64,000 bases of DNA from Clostridia bacterium (GTDB lineage Bacteria; Bacillota; Clostridia; Oscillospirales; Acutalibacteraceae), in contig JAFULG010000034.1 of NCBI GenBank assembly GCA_017473435.1, positions 1 to 64,000 of the forward strand, read 5' to 3'. The position numbers and the translations under genes are program-made. Positions 8,904 to 16,477 of this stretch are shown in pieces. Under the pieces are notes generated by a model. The model worked only from the letters and a program-made list of their open reading frames with translations, searched no databases and was not told where the DNA came from. Numbering within the stretch: position 1 is the stretch's first letter; every line of letters begins with the position of its first letter.

Positions 8904-8932
8904 ATTATAGCACTTAAATTCAACATTTACAA
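8904..8932 (-). promoter_or_regulatory. Promoter of the zinc-ribbon protein gene
   Basis: On the minus strand TTGTAA (8932-8927), 17 bases, TATAAT (8909-8904). Confidence 0.75.
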
Positions 8933-9012
8933 TAGCTAAACTAAAATATTTATGCAAAAAATTAAAGGAATATACATATTTTTAATTACTCAAAGGAAAG
9001 AAGAGATAAAAA

Positions 9013-9360
9013 ATGCAAAAACTGACATACTTTTTAGTCGCTTTACTGTCAGGCCTTTTAAACGGCTTATTTGCTTCGGGCGGTGGCATCCCTGCGGTCG
9101 CCTGCTTTAAGAAAAAAGGATTAAAGCAAAAAAACGCCCAGGCAACAGCTCTTTGTGTGACCTTTTTACTGTCCCTTATCAGCCTTTTATACTATTATTA
9201 CAAAGGCTTTTTAAATATTCATGATGCACTTATCTATATACCCTTCGGTATTCCCGGAGCACTTCTCGGAAGTTTTCTGTTGAAAAAAGCTCCTGACAAA
9301 ATATTACGAAAAGTTTTTTCCCTGTTCATTATATGGGCAGGAGTGCGAATGTTATTCTGA
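9013..9360 (+). CDS. TauE/SafE (TSUP) permease, N-terminal half protein
   Basis: Membrane protein of 115 residues with four helices. The motif GLLNGLFASGGGIPAV, with helix-breaking glycines in the first helix, is typical of one TSUP repeat. Most TSUP proteins are about 250 residues and contain two such repeats; here each repeat is a separate gene. It would pair with the product at 9376 to form one carrier for sulfite, sulfonates or other anions. The start is preceded by AAAGGAAAG. No frameshift is needed to explain the split, since the gene has its own stop and the next gene its own ribosome site. Confidence 0.82.
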   Translation: MQKLTYFLVALLSGLLNGLFASGGGIPAVACFKKKGLKQKNAQATALCVTFLLSLISLLYYYYKGFLNIHDALIYIPFGIPGALLGSFLLKKAPDKILRKVFSLFIIWAGVRMLF

Positions 9361-9375
9361 TATGAGAGGTGCTTT

Positions 9376-9741
9376 ATGAATTTATCCGTTGCCTTCTTTT
9401 CATTTCTATCAGCGCTTCTCGGAGCCATGGGCTTTGGCGGAGGCTCGGTGCTCATAATTTATCTTACCTCCGCCACGGACATACCTCAAAAGGAAGCTCA
9501 GGGCATCAATCTTGTATTTTTTGTTGCAACAGCTTTTTTTGCTTTAATAAGCAATACAAAAAAGAAGCTTATTGACAAAAGCGTACTCAGAACCTACCTG
9601 CCAGTCTCGGTTATCGGTCTTATCACGGGCTTTTTACTTTTACCTGTAATACCCTCGGAAATACTGAAAAAGCTTTTCGGCGGTGCTTTACTTCTCCTTG
9701 GTTTAAAGGAGCTTTTAATTAAAAACACCGCCGATAATTAA
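9376..9741 (+). CDS. TauE/SafE (TSUP) permease, C-terminal half protein
   Basis: Membrane protein of 121 residues, four helices, with SALLGAMGFGGGSVLIIYL as the TSUP repeat mark. It starts 15 bases after the first half's stop, with GAGAGG upstream, so the pair is co-transcribed and should form a heterodimer equal to a normal two-repeat TSUP carrier. The stop lies only 4 bases from the stop of the convergent FNR gene, with no terminator between them. Confidence 0.82.
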   Translation: MNLSVAFFSFLSALLGAMGFGGGSVLIIYLTSATDIPQKEAQGINLVFFVATAFFALISNTKKKLIDKSVLRTYLPVSVIGLITGFLLLPVIPSEILKKLFGGALLLLGLKELLIKNTADN

Positions 9742-9745
9742 TTTT

Positions 9746-10948
9746 TTATTTTGATGCAGGTACGTTTATTTCAAGATCTGTAAGCGGGAATGAGCAGCAA
9801 GGATGGATACAACCGAACTTGTAATCGGCAAGACGGCGGTATTCGAGAGCCTTAGGCACATAAACCTTACCGGAAATAAGATGAGAATGACAGAAGCCGC
9901 ATTCACCGCTTCTGCAACGTGCAGGTGCAGAAATACCGTTCTTTTCAAGAATCTGCATTACGGAATCGTTAGATGAGCCTTCAATCTCGTAGGTGTTATC
10001 CTGAATTGTAACCCTGATCTTAACCTTCTCGGGTACACCCTCGGGATAATCAGCCTGAGACCCGGGATTATGGAATTCACCGAACATCTCGTGACGGATA
10101 TATTTCTTTTCAAGGCCGAGCTTTTCAAGCTCCTTGTCAACAAAAGCATACATCTGCTGAGGTCCGCAAAGGAAAATTGAATACTTTTCATTTTCGGGAG
10201 CGTACTTTTTAATAAGCTCAGAAGTTATAAAGCCCTTTTCAAAGCCTTCGCCAGCCTTGGCATCCTCGTCACTTAAAACGTGAACCACCTTGATTTTATC
10301 ACACCTTGCAGCAAGCTCTTCGAGTTCATCCTTAAAGAGAATGCTGTCCGCATTACGGCTGCCGTAAATCAGAGTCATTTCAAAATCCTCATCACCGTCA
10401 GCGATAGCATTTGCCATAGAAACAAAAGGTGTAATGCCGCTACCGCCTGCAAGACAAATCACCTTTTTGGCATCACGAAGCTCCTGATATTCAAAGTTAC
10501 CGGAAGGAGCTGAAACCTCTACAGATTTTCCTACAGCCCATGTGTCAAAGATAAACTGTGACATAAGACCGCCCTCTACAAGCTTGATTGTAAGGACATA
10601 TTTACCCTCAAGTGAATCCTTGGGTGAGGATGAAATTGAATAAGCTCTTGTTATTGGCATACCTTCAATATTTTCAAAAACTGTAAGATATTTACCGGCA
10701 CCGAACCACGCAAGAGCCTTAGTGCCCTTTTCTTCATCGGGAACGAGCACATAGCTTTTGCAATCCTCCGCTCTGTCAATAATTTCAGCAATTCTTAGAT
10801 ACTGCCGTTTGGGATGAAGAGCCTTTGCAATTACCGTAGCCTGATCTGATATTTCGGGAAGCACTGCTTTACCGCTTTCAAATCTTTTCTGTCTGTCGGA
10901 AAGCATAGACAAAAACTTTTTAGCTTTAAGGGATTTTATATCTGCCAT
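9746..10948 (-). CDS. FAD/NAD(P)H oxidoreductase with C-terminal 2Fe-2S ferredoxin domain
   Basis: Reductase of 400 residues. After a helical leader (1-45) comes an FNR-type FAD domain (about 50-155; RAYSISS is the flavin motif), an NAD(P) domain (about 160-285; CLAGGSGITPFVSMA and the terminal CGPQQMY), and a plant-type ferredoxin domain (about 305-395) with C345, C350, C353 and a fourth ligand among C380/C384/C385. It moves electrons from NAD(P)H through FAD to the 2Fe-2S centre and on to a partner. The partner is probably the CrtI-like flavoprotein encoded immediately upstream: their coding regions are 2 bases apart and this gene's AAGGAGG lies inside the end of that gene. Confidence 0.85.
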   Translation of the reverse strand: MADIKSLKAKKFLSMLSDRQKRFESGKAVLPEISDQATVIAKALHPKRQYLRIAEIIDRAEDCKSYVLVPDEEKGTKALAWFGAGKYLTVFENIEGMPITRAYSISSSPKDSLEGKYVLTIKLVEGGLMSQFIFDTWAVGKSVEVSAPSGNFEYQELRDAKKVICLAGGSGITPFVSMANAIADGDEDFEMTLIYGSRNADSILFKDELEELAARCDKIKVVHVLSDEDAKAGEGFEKGFITSELIKKYAPENEKYSIFLCGPQQMYAFVDKELEKLGLEKKYIRHEMFGEFHNPGSQADYPEGVPEKVKIRVTIQDNTYEIEGSSNDSVMQILEKNGISAPARCRSGECGFCHSHLISGKVYVPKALEYRRLADYKFGCIHPCCSFPLTDLEINVPASK

Positions 10949-10950
10949 AA

Positions 10951-12510
10951 TTATTTACCCTCCTTATTTAATGCTTTTACGACTAATCCGCCTGCTTTTT
11001 CACCTGTATAATATGCACAGCCGTAACCGTCGCCTCTTTCCTGGCTTGCACCGCAGAAGAAGAAATTATCAAAGGGCTGATCATTAAGATACTGAACGGT
11101 TCTCGGAATCATACTATCCCATTTCTCAAGCATATAACCGTAGGGCGTACCCTGAGGTGTATTGAGATAACGGGCAAAGGTCGGAGGAAGTGCAACTTCA
11201 ATTTCCTCAATGTAAGGCATAATTGAAATGTTGAGAGCCTTTTCACAGGTTTCAATCATATCTCTTGCAACCTTGTTCTTGAATTTCTTATAGTCCTTAG
11301 GCTCAATATCCTTCATAACATCACCGAAGGTCATTGTAGTAAGGAAGAGCTGACTTGTGCCCTCGGGAGTACAGTCGGGAATAATTTCGTTAAGGCAGTT
11401 GATAATACAATAACCGCTGAAATAACCCTGAGCTGCATCATACTGCTTGTCGGAATCCGAATCGGGGGCAATAAATACGGAATAGTCAGTAATACCGAGC
11501 TCTTCCTTGGTTTTATTCATACCGAGGTAAACCGTTGTAAGTGCGCAAGCAATCTTTCTTGTATCAAGCATTTTGAGCTGCTTTTCAGGTACATCCTTAA
11601 GCTCAAAAAGGTCGCTCCAGACTCTGTTGGGTGAGGAGTTGCAGATGAAGTATTTGCCATAAACCTCTTTGTCGCCGTTGATAACAACGCCGGCAGGCTT
11701 ACCTTCCTTCATAATAACCTTTGTAACCTCTGAATTATACCAGATTTCACCGCCCGCATCACGGATAACCTTATCAAGAGCAAGGCTCATTTCGTGGCTG
11801 CGGAGCTTGGGCACACCCGTACCGTTTTCAACATAACAGTGAAGAACGGTAAGATAGTAAAGAAAATCAAACTTTGAGGCAGGAGAGCCCATATAACACC
11901 AATAGGTATTGAAAATATCCTGTGCCTTTTTGGGCATACCGAGCGCGTCAAGAGCCTCCTTCATTGTATGTGATACCATACGCATAATATCAGGGAAATC
12001 CTTTATTGAACCTACAAGCTTTTTAGGATTATCAAGAGCGTCAAATGCCTTGAAAAGTTTTGCCGAATATTCAAAGGCCTTTATACAGCTTTCGTAAGAC
12101 CCGGGAACAAGCTCATCAAGCTTTCTTGCAAAAGCCTCAAAGCCGACAGGCATACGCGCGTCAACAGTCACCATAACACCATTTTCGTTAACAAAGGCAT
12201 CCTTATCCCCTTCCTTTGCAGGAACAACAAGACGGAAGGTTGAATCGTGGGTGAACCAGTCAACATCTCCGCCGAAGCGGAAAAACAAATCCTCTACATC
12301 TCCTCTTTTCTCCGATGCACTTACACCGCAAAGCTCATGAAGTGAAGGCTCAAACTCAAACCTTCCGCGCACGAACGAGGATGCGGAGCCGCCGGGAATA
12401 TTGTGTCTTTCAAGCAGAAGTGTTGAAAGACCTGCTTTTGCGCAGGTTGCTGCAGCAGCAAGGCCACCGTTACCTGCACCGATGATAATTACGTCGTAAT
12501 TTTTCATCAT
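10951..12510 (-). CDS. CrtI/retinol-saturase-like FAD oxidoreductase
   Basis: NAD(P)/FAD-dependent protein of 519 residues. A Rossmann dinucleotide motif opens the protein (DVIIIGAGNGGLAAAA followed by LLLERHNIPGGSASSF), and the C-terminus has the FAD-closing pattern FFCGASQERGDGYGCAYYTG. Overall plan matches phytoene desaturases and retinol saturases, which desaturate or reduce polyene lipids. No phytoene synthase or other carotenoid gene is nearby, so a carotenoid role is doubtful. ATG 12510 overlaps the TGA of the TVP38 gene; a second ATG at 12507 has better spacing to AAGGAGG. Co-translated with the reductase downstream. Confidence 0.8.
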   Translation of the reverse strand: MMKNYDVIIIGAGNGGLAAAATCAKAGLSTLLLERHNIPGGSASSFVRGRFEFEPSLHELCGVSASEKRGDVEDLFFRFGGDVDWFTHDSTFRLVVPAKEGDKDAFVNENGVMVTVDARMPVGFEAFARKLDELVPGSYESCIKAFEYSAKLFKAFDALDNPKKLVGSIKDFPDIMRMVSHTMKEALDALGMPKKAQDIFNTYWCYMGSPASKFDFLYYLTVLHCYVENGTGVPKLRSHEMSLALDKVIRDAGGEIWYNSEVTKVIMKEGKPAGVVINGDKEVYGKYFICNSSPNRVWSDLFELKDVPEKQLKMLDTRKIACALTTVYLGMNKTKEELGITDYSVFIAPDSDSDKQYDAAQGYFSGYCIINCLNEIIPDCTPEGTSQLFLTTMTFGDVMKDIEPKDYKKFKNKVARDMIETCEKALNISIMPYIEEIEVALPPTFARYLNTPQGTPYGYMLEKWDSMIPRTVQYLNDQPFDNFFFCGASQERGDGYGCAYYTGEKAGGLVVKALNKEGK

Positions 12511-13232
12511 TTTTCCTCCTTAATTTCTATTTGTGATTTTTTCTTTTTTCTTATACTCATAAATACTGATGCACCGATTGCAAAAAGCAATGCAGGAAGT
12601 GCATACAAAAAAGAAAGCGGATTTGACAAATCGCCCTTTGCACCTACAAGGCTCCAAAGAACATTAAGAACAAGCATACCGAGGTTTGATGCAAGGAAAT
12701 ATTTACCGAAGGGTATTCCCAAAGCGCCGAAAATAAGGCTGCTTAAATCCGAAGGCATAAAGCCGCCTGCCTTGAAAACAAATACCACAGCAAAGGAATT
12801 TTCATCGGTAAAGTCGTCGAGCTTCTTAATAGCCTTAAAGCGTTTTTTCAGAGTATTTACCATATCAAGACCGGTAAATCTGCCCAGAAAATAAGGCAGA
12901 ATAAGACTTGCCGCCGTTGCAATAAAGTTTACAAGCACAGCTGTGAGCATATTGTCAAAAACAATACCGGATATTACAAAAAGCACAGCCGGAGGAAAGA
13001 TAAGAGCGAAAGACTTAACCACACTGAAGGCGGTAATAATAAGAGCTACCGTGAGTGTACTTCCCGTAAGATACTGAGTGAGGGCATCAACATTCTTTAC
13101 GGAAATATTGTTCTTTTTCATAAACACAACACAAAGCACCAGCATCACGGGCATAAATACAAAAGAGGCAATCTGTAACGCTTTTATAAGTGTGCCGTAT
13201 TTGTTTTGGCTGGCAACCTGGTTTTCTGTCAT
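12507..13232 (-). CDS. TVP38/TMEM64 family membrane protein
   Basis: Protein of 241 residues with about six hydrophobic segments. The core contains LPYFLGRFTG and the re-entrant pattern VFKAGGFMPSDLSSLIFGALGIPFGKY, which mark the TVP38/DedA-like (VTT) fold. VTT proteins in bacteria and eukaryotes are linked to lipid movement across membranes. The C-terminus is a lysine-rich tail after the last helix. Overlaps the CrtI-like gene by ATGATG, which implies stoichiometric expression with a lipid-type flavoenzyme; moving or presenting the lipid substrate is an inference only. Confidence 0.82.
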   Translation of the reverse strand: MTENQVASQNKYGTLIKALQIASFVFMPVMLVLCVVFMKKNNISVKNVDALTQYLTGSTLTVALIITAFSVVKSFALIFPPAVLFVISGIVFDNMLTAVLVNFIATAASLILPYFLGRFTGLDMVNTLKKRFKAIKKLDDFTDENSFAVVFVFKAGGFMPSDLSSLIFGALGIPFGKYFLASNLGMLVLNVLWSLVGAKGDLSNPLSFLYALPALLFAIGASVFMSIRKKKKSQIEIKEEK

Positions 13233-13249
13233 ATTTTATCCACCCGACA

Positions 13250-13693
13250 TCACATTTTTACTTTTACGACAACCTTTTTTACTTCTGACGGACTGTCATA
13301 GCACAATCCGGGTTTATGTGCATCCCAAGGGAAGAAAATTCCGTACTCCCCTGCTTCAACAACTACCGCAGAGGCTCTTTCGTTATCCTCAAAAAACATA
13401 ACGTCTTCAGTATACGGAATCGAAAGCTTGACCTGTGAAATATCACATACTTTCATAACCTCTGTACCCGAAAGAATAAACTGAATATCAATATATTTCT
13501 TGTGAGCCTCAAAAGAGGACTCTGTTTTGGAGGTGTATTCCTGAATAAAAGCGAAAACTCTGTCATCATCAATCTCATATCTGCCGACAGGAAGATTCTC
13601 CTGTGCCGCCCTTCTGAGAAAAGCAAAGGCCTTGTCAAAGCCCTCATGGCATGCAACATATTTTTCACAGTTTTTTAATGAGTCAACTATCAT
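13250..13693 (-). CDS. YhcH/YjgK/YiaL family protein (NanQ-like)
   Basis: Cupin-like protein of 147 residues. Family marks: GRYEIDDDRVFAFIQEYTSK, EAHKKYIDIQFILSG, and the C-terminal FFPWDAHKPGL. The E. coli member NanQ speeds anomer conversion of N-acetylneuraminate; other members sit in sialic-acid and uronate gene sets. Here the neighbours are a Gfo/Idh/MocA dehydrogenase and a DUF4091 protein, with a GPH symporter divergently placed, so a role in handling an imported sugar or sugar acid fits. GAGGAGA lies upstream of ATG 13693. Confidence 0.88.
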   Translation of the reverse strand: MIVDSLKNCEKYVACHEGFDKAFAFLRRAAQENLPVGRYEIDDDRVFAFIQEYTSKTESSFEAHKKYIDIQFILSGTEVMKVCDISQVKLSIPYTEDVMFFEDNERASAVVVEAGEYGIFFPWDAHKPGLCYDSPSEVKKVVVKVKM

Positions 13694-13714
13694 ATAATAA
13701 CTCTCCTCTATATT

Positions 13715-14668
13715 TTATTCGAAGGGATATTTAAGCCCCATCTGCCTGCGACATTCATCCATAATTTTCATACAGCTGAGCGTTGCTTCAAAGGGAATGT
13801 ATGCCGATTCCTTTTTACCTGCACGTATTTCAGCGGCACAACGGTCAAACTCGTTAAGATAGGTTGTTTTTCCGAAGGTTAGTCTTATCCCCTTCTTGCC
13901 GAGCATAAGAGCGTAAGAAGAGACATGGAAGGCAGGTATTAATATTTTACTTTTTGTGCCCTTTAAGGTAAAAATTTCCTTAAGATATTCAAAGGATATA
14001 TAAAGCTCACAAACCGTATCGCCGTAAGTCAGCAGGATTTTTTCATTGACATCAATGCCGTCACGGATTTCGCCCTCACAGGTAATTTTATCGGGATATC
14101 CGAAAAGGTTATAGCAATAGGTTATAGGATAGATACCGATATCAAGCAAAGCTCCGCCGGCCGTCATAGGATTGCGGACACGGGAATCCTTACTTTTGGC
14201 AAGTCCGTGAAAAGCATAATGGATTTCTACCCTTTCAGCCTTTCCGACATCCCCGTTGTGCACCCATTTTTTTACACCGAGAGCTGTGTCGGAAAACCAA
14301 GTCCACATTGCCTCGGCAAAATAAGTATCGTTTTCTTTTGCCGTTTTTATAAGCAGCTCAACATCCGCTGCTGAAACGCCCACGGGCTTTTCACAAAGCA
14401 CAGGGATTTTCGCTTCAAGTGCTCTAACGGCATATTCAACGTGAGCTGTATGAGGTGTTGCAATATAAACAGCATCAAAGCTTTTGCTTGCAATAAGCTC
14501 ATCGAAGCTTTCATAAGCCCTTCCGCCGAATTTTTCGGCAAAAGCCTTAGCCCTGCTGTAGGTTCTGCCGTAAACAGCAGTAATTTCGTGGTTTCCTTTA
14601 AGAATACTTCTTGCCGTTGAAGCGGCAATGTGTCCGGGTCCTATGTAAGCCCATCTGAATTTTTCCAT
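13715..14668 (-). CDS. Gfo/Idh/MocA family NAD(P)-dependent sugar dehydrogenase
   Basis: Oxidoreductase of 317 residues. N-terminal Rossmann motif AYIGPGHIAAS (replacing the usual GxGxxG with GPGHIA), then IATPHTAHVEYAVRAL and VLCEKPVGVSAADVE, where the lysine of EKP is catalytic, and a C-terminal sheet domain containing GGALLDIGIYPI. Acts on a cyclic sugar, inositol or sugar derivative in the cytosol. ATG 14668 is chosen; GTG 14677 in frame overlaps the previous gene's stop, and GGGTG sits between the two. Part of the six-gene operon. Confidence 0.88.
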   Translation of the reverse strand: MEKFRWAYIGPGHIAASTARSILKGNHEITAVYGRTYSRAKAFAEKFGGRAYESFDELIASKSFDAVYIATPHTAHVEYAVRALEAKIPVLCEKPVGVSAADVELLIKTAKENDTYFAEAMWTWFSDTALGVKKWVHNGDVGKAERVEIHYAFHGLAKSKDSRVRNPMTAGGALLDIGIYPITYCYNLFGYPDKITCEGEIRDGIDVNEKILLTYGDTVCELYISFEYLKEIFTLKGTKSKILIPAFHVSSYALMLGKKGIRLTFGKTTYLNEFDRCAAEIRAGKKESAYIPFEATLSCMKIMDECRRQMGLKYPFE

Positions 14669-14673
14669 AGCTA

Positions 14674-16296
14674 TCACCCGATAAGGTCTTTGATTTTGCG
14701 GTTAACCTCTTCTCTTGTATCAAGGAGCCATGCATCCTCGTGGGGATATTCCCTGAAGGTGAGGTTGATCTTACCCTTCTGCTCAATTATATCAAGACAG
14801 GTCTTTTTATCCGAAAGCTTTTCAAGTGTCTTAAGCGCTGCCATATCCTGAAGGGCGTCATAGAACACCTTTAATCGTAAGGAATGGTAAGGTGTACCAT
14901 CCTTTGCAGGATAAACAATATAGCTGTCACCCGAAGGGAAAGCCTTACCTGCATCGGAATCTGTAAAGGGATCAACAACACCCTTTGAAAGGCGCTTATA
15001 ATAGAAGTTGTAGCCCCAATGTAAAAATCCCTTGATGTCATATTTATATAACTGATATCCGATAACTCTCGTTCTTATTGAATCATTGCAGAAAAATCTG
15101 TTAGAAACAAAATGATTTTTCTGAGCACTGCAGTAATATACCCAGAGATTGTTCACGTTTCCGAGGAATTTATCTGCATGGTCGGTCGCAGGAATGGGAT
15201 TTGAAACCACCTTAAGCTTATAGAAGAGATATTCGGAAAGTGCGTCAACAATTTTATAACCTTCAAAAAGCTTATGTATGTATTTCGAAGCCTTTCTGTA
15301 CTGCGGAAGCATAAAGAGATTAGGCTCATCGCTTACGTGTATAAGTACACGGTCCTTGAGATTTTTGCCTTCGAGATATTTTTTCAGTTCAACAGAAAAA
15401 GCTTCGAGAAACTCCTTATACTCTCGGCTGTTAGCATTGGTATCCCAACCGAAAATACGCTTATAGTCGCCGTCAACCGTCGCCATAATCTTAGGAGCGT
15501 TCTTTGCACCCCATTGGGTATAAAAATGTGAAAGCTCAAAGCAATCAATATTACAACGCTCTGCCATTTCAATCCAACGTGTAAGCTTGTCAAACTTAAA
15601 GCTGTACTTACCCTTTTCAAGTGTAACATCAACAAGCTGAACTGTAGGTCTTTCACCGCCCTTTTCCGTGTCAAGAGGAGGAGTAAAAATCGGTGTAAGA
15701 ACGCAGTTCATACCGTACTCACGGGCAGTTTTAAGGAAATTCTCCACCACTCTCCAATACTCATCAGAGAAAGCCTCAAAGCCGTAGTGAGACATAAGAC
15801 AGTCGCTATGGAACCAATTAGTATAAACAAAATCAGAAAAATCAAGCTCAGCGTCAATAATTTCACAGTCAACGCTAACCGTCTTTTCACCTATGCTGAC
15901 TTCAAGCTTATGCTTACCCGCTTCGCAATCCGCACCGTCAACCTCAAACCAGAATACATTTACGCCTTTTTTAAGGCTTACCTTATCCTTGACGGGCAGA
16001 AGTAAATCGGGATAGTATCCGCTTTTACTGAAGCGATAATAATTATCAGCACCCTTATCCCACATAGGAAGGTTGGATTTTACACCCTCTACAGAGTAGG
16101 AGTTAACCTTTTTAAAATCACTGACAACTTTAATTTCTGCCTCAGCTTCTTCACAAGCCTCTAAGGCTACCTGGAAGGATTTCTTTTCATTTTTCAGAAC
16201 AGAAAAATTCTTAAGCTCTCTTTCGGGAATTTTATCGGAATCGTACAATTTTTCAAGTGAGGAAATAACTTTAATCTGCGTAATAAGTACCATCAT
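14674..16296 (-). CDS. DUF4091 glycoside-hydrolase-like protein
   Basis: Protein of 540 residues. Residues about 1-150 are beta-rich, and a TIM-barrel-like region follows, containing NWFHSDCLMSHYGFEAFSDE, MNCVLTPIFTPPLD and IHVSDEPN (about 320-325), where D and E are candidate catalytic acids. The C-terminal part with GFLHWGYNFYY and YPAKDGTPYHSLRLKVF is the DUF4091 signature. Members are suspected glycosidases; no substrate is established to my knowledge. No signal peptide is seen, so it should act on an imported sugar. ATG 16296 has AAAGGA upstream; GTG 16302 is also in frame. First gene of the operon. Confidence 0.82.
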   Translation of the reverse strand: MMVLITQIKVISSLEKLYDSDKIPERELKNFSVLKNEKKSFQVALEACEEAEAEIKVVSDFKKVNSYSVEGVKSNLPMWDKGADNYYRFSKSGYYPDLLLPVKDKVSLKKGVNVFWFEVDGADCEAGKHKLEVSIGEKTVSVDCEIIDAELDFSDFVYTNWFHSDCLMSHYGFEAFSDEYWRVVENFLKTAREYGMNCVLTPIFTPPLDTEKGGERPTVQLVDVTLEKGKYSFKFDKLTRWIEMAERCNIDCFELSHFYTQWGAKNAPKIMATVDGDYKRIFGWDTNANSREYKEFLEAFSVELKKYLEGKNLKDRVLIHVSDEPNLFMLPQYRKASKYIHKLFEGYKIVDALSEYLFYKLKVVSNPIPATDHADKFLGNVNNLWVYYCSAQKNHFVSNRFFCNDSIRTRVIGYQLYKYDIKGFLHWGYNFYYKRLSKGVVDPFTDSDAGKAFPSGDSYIVYPAKDGTPYHSLRLKVFYDALQDMAALKTLEKLSDKKTCLDIIEQKGKINLTFREYPHEDAWLLDTREEVNRKIKDLIG

Positions 16297-16325
16297 CAGC
16301 ACATCCTTTTCTTCATATTTAGTAA

Positions 16326-16354
16326 ATTATATCATATCGTTTAAGTCTTTTCAA
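16326..16354 (-). promoter_or_regulatory. Promoter of the DUF4091 operon
   Basis: On the minus strand TTGAAA (16354-16349), 17 bases, TATAAT (16331-16326). Divergent from the symporter promoter at 16421, so one regulator could control both from the roughly 65 bases between the two -35 boxes; I saw no clear operator palindrome there. Confidence 0.75.
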
Positions 16355-16420
16355 TTACAATTACTCAAATAATTTTTTTAAATACAATCGGCTATACCGT
16401 TTATTTTTTCTTTTATCTTA

Positions 16421-16449
16421 TTGTAATTTCTTACACCAGAGAGTATAAT
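16421..16449 (+). promoter_or_regulatory. Promoter of the GPH symporter gene
   Basis: TTGTAA (16421-16426), 17 bases, TATAAT (16444-16449). The in-frame ATG at 16448 lies within this -10 box and so cannot be the start. Confidence 0.8.
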
Positions 16450-16477
16450 GTACAAAAAAACACAAGGAGAGTACAAA

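Noticed and set aside
9013-9741. Frameshifted single TSUP gene
   Set aside because: Both halves have their own start with ribosome site and proper ends, and 15 bases separate them, so a true split is more likely than an error.
16355-16420. A palindromic operator between the divergent DUF4091 and GPH promoters
   Set aside because: Only AT-rich sequence without a convincing dyad; no regulator gene is adjacent.
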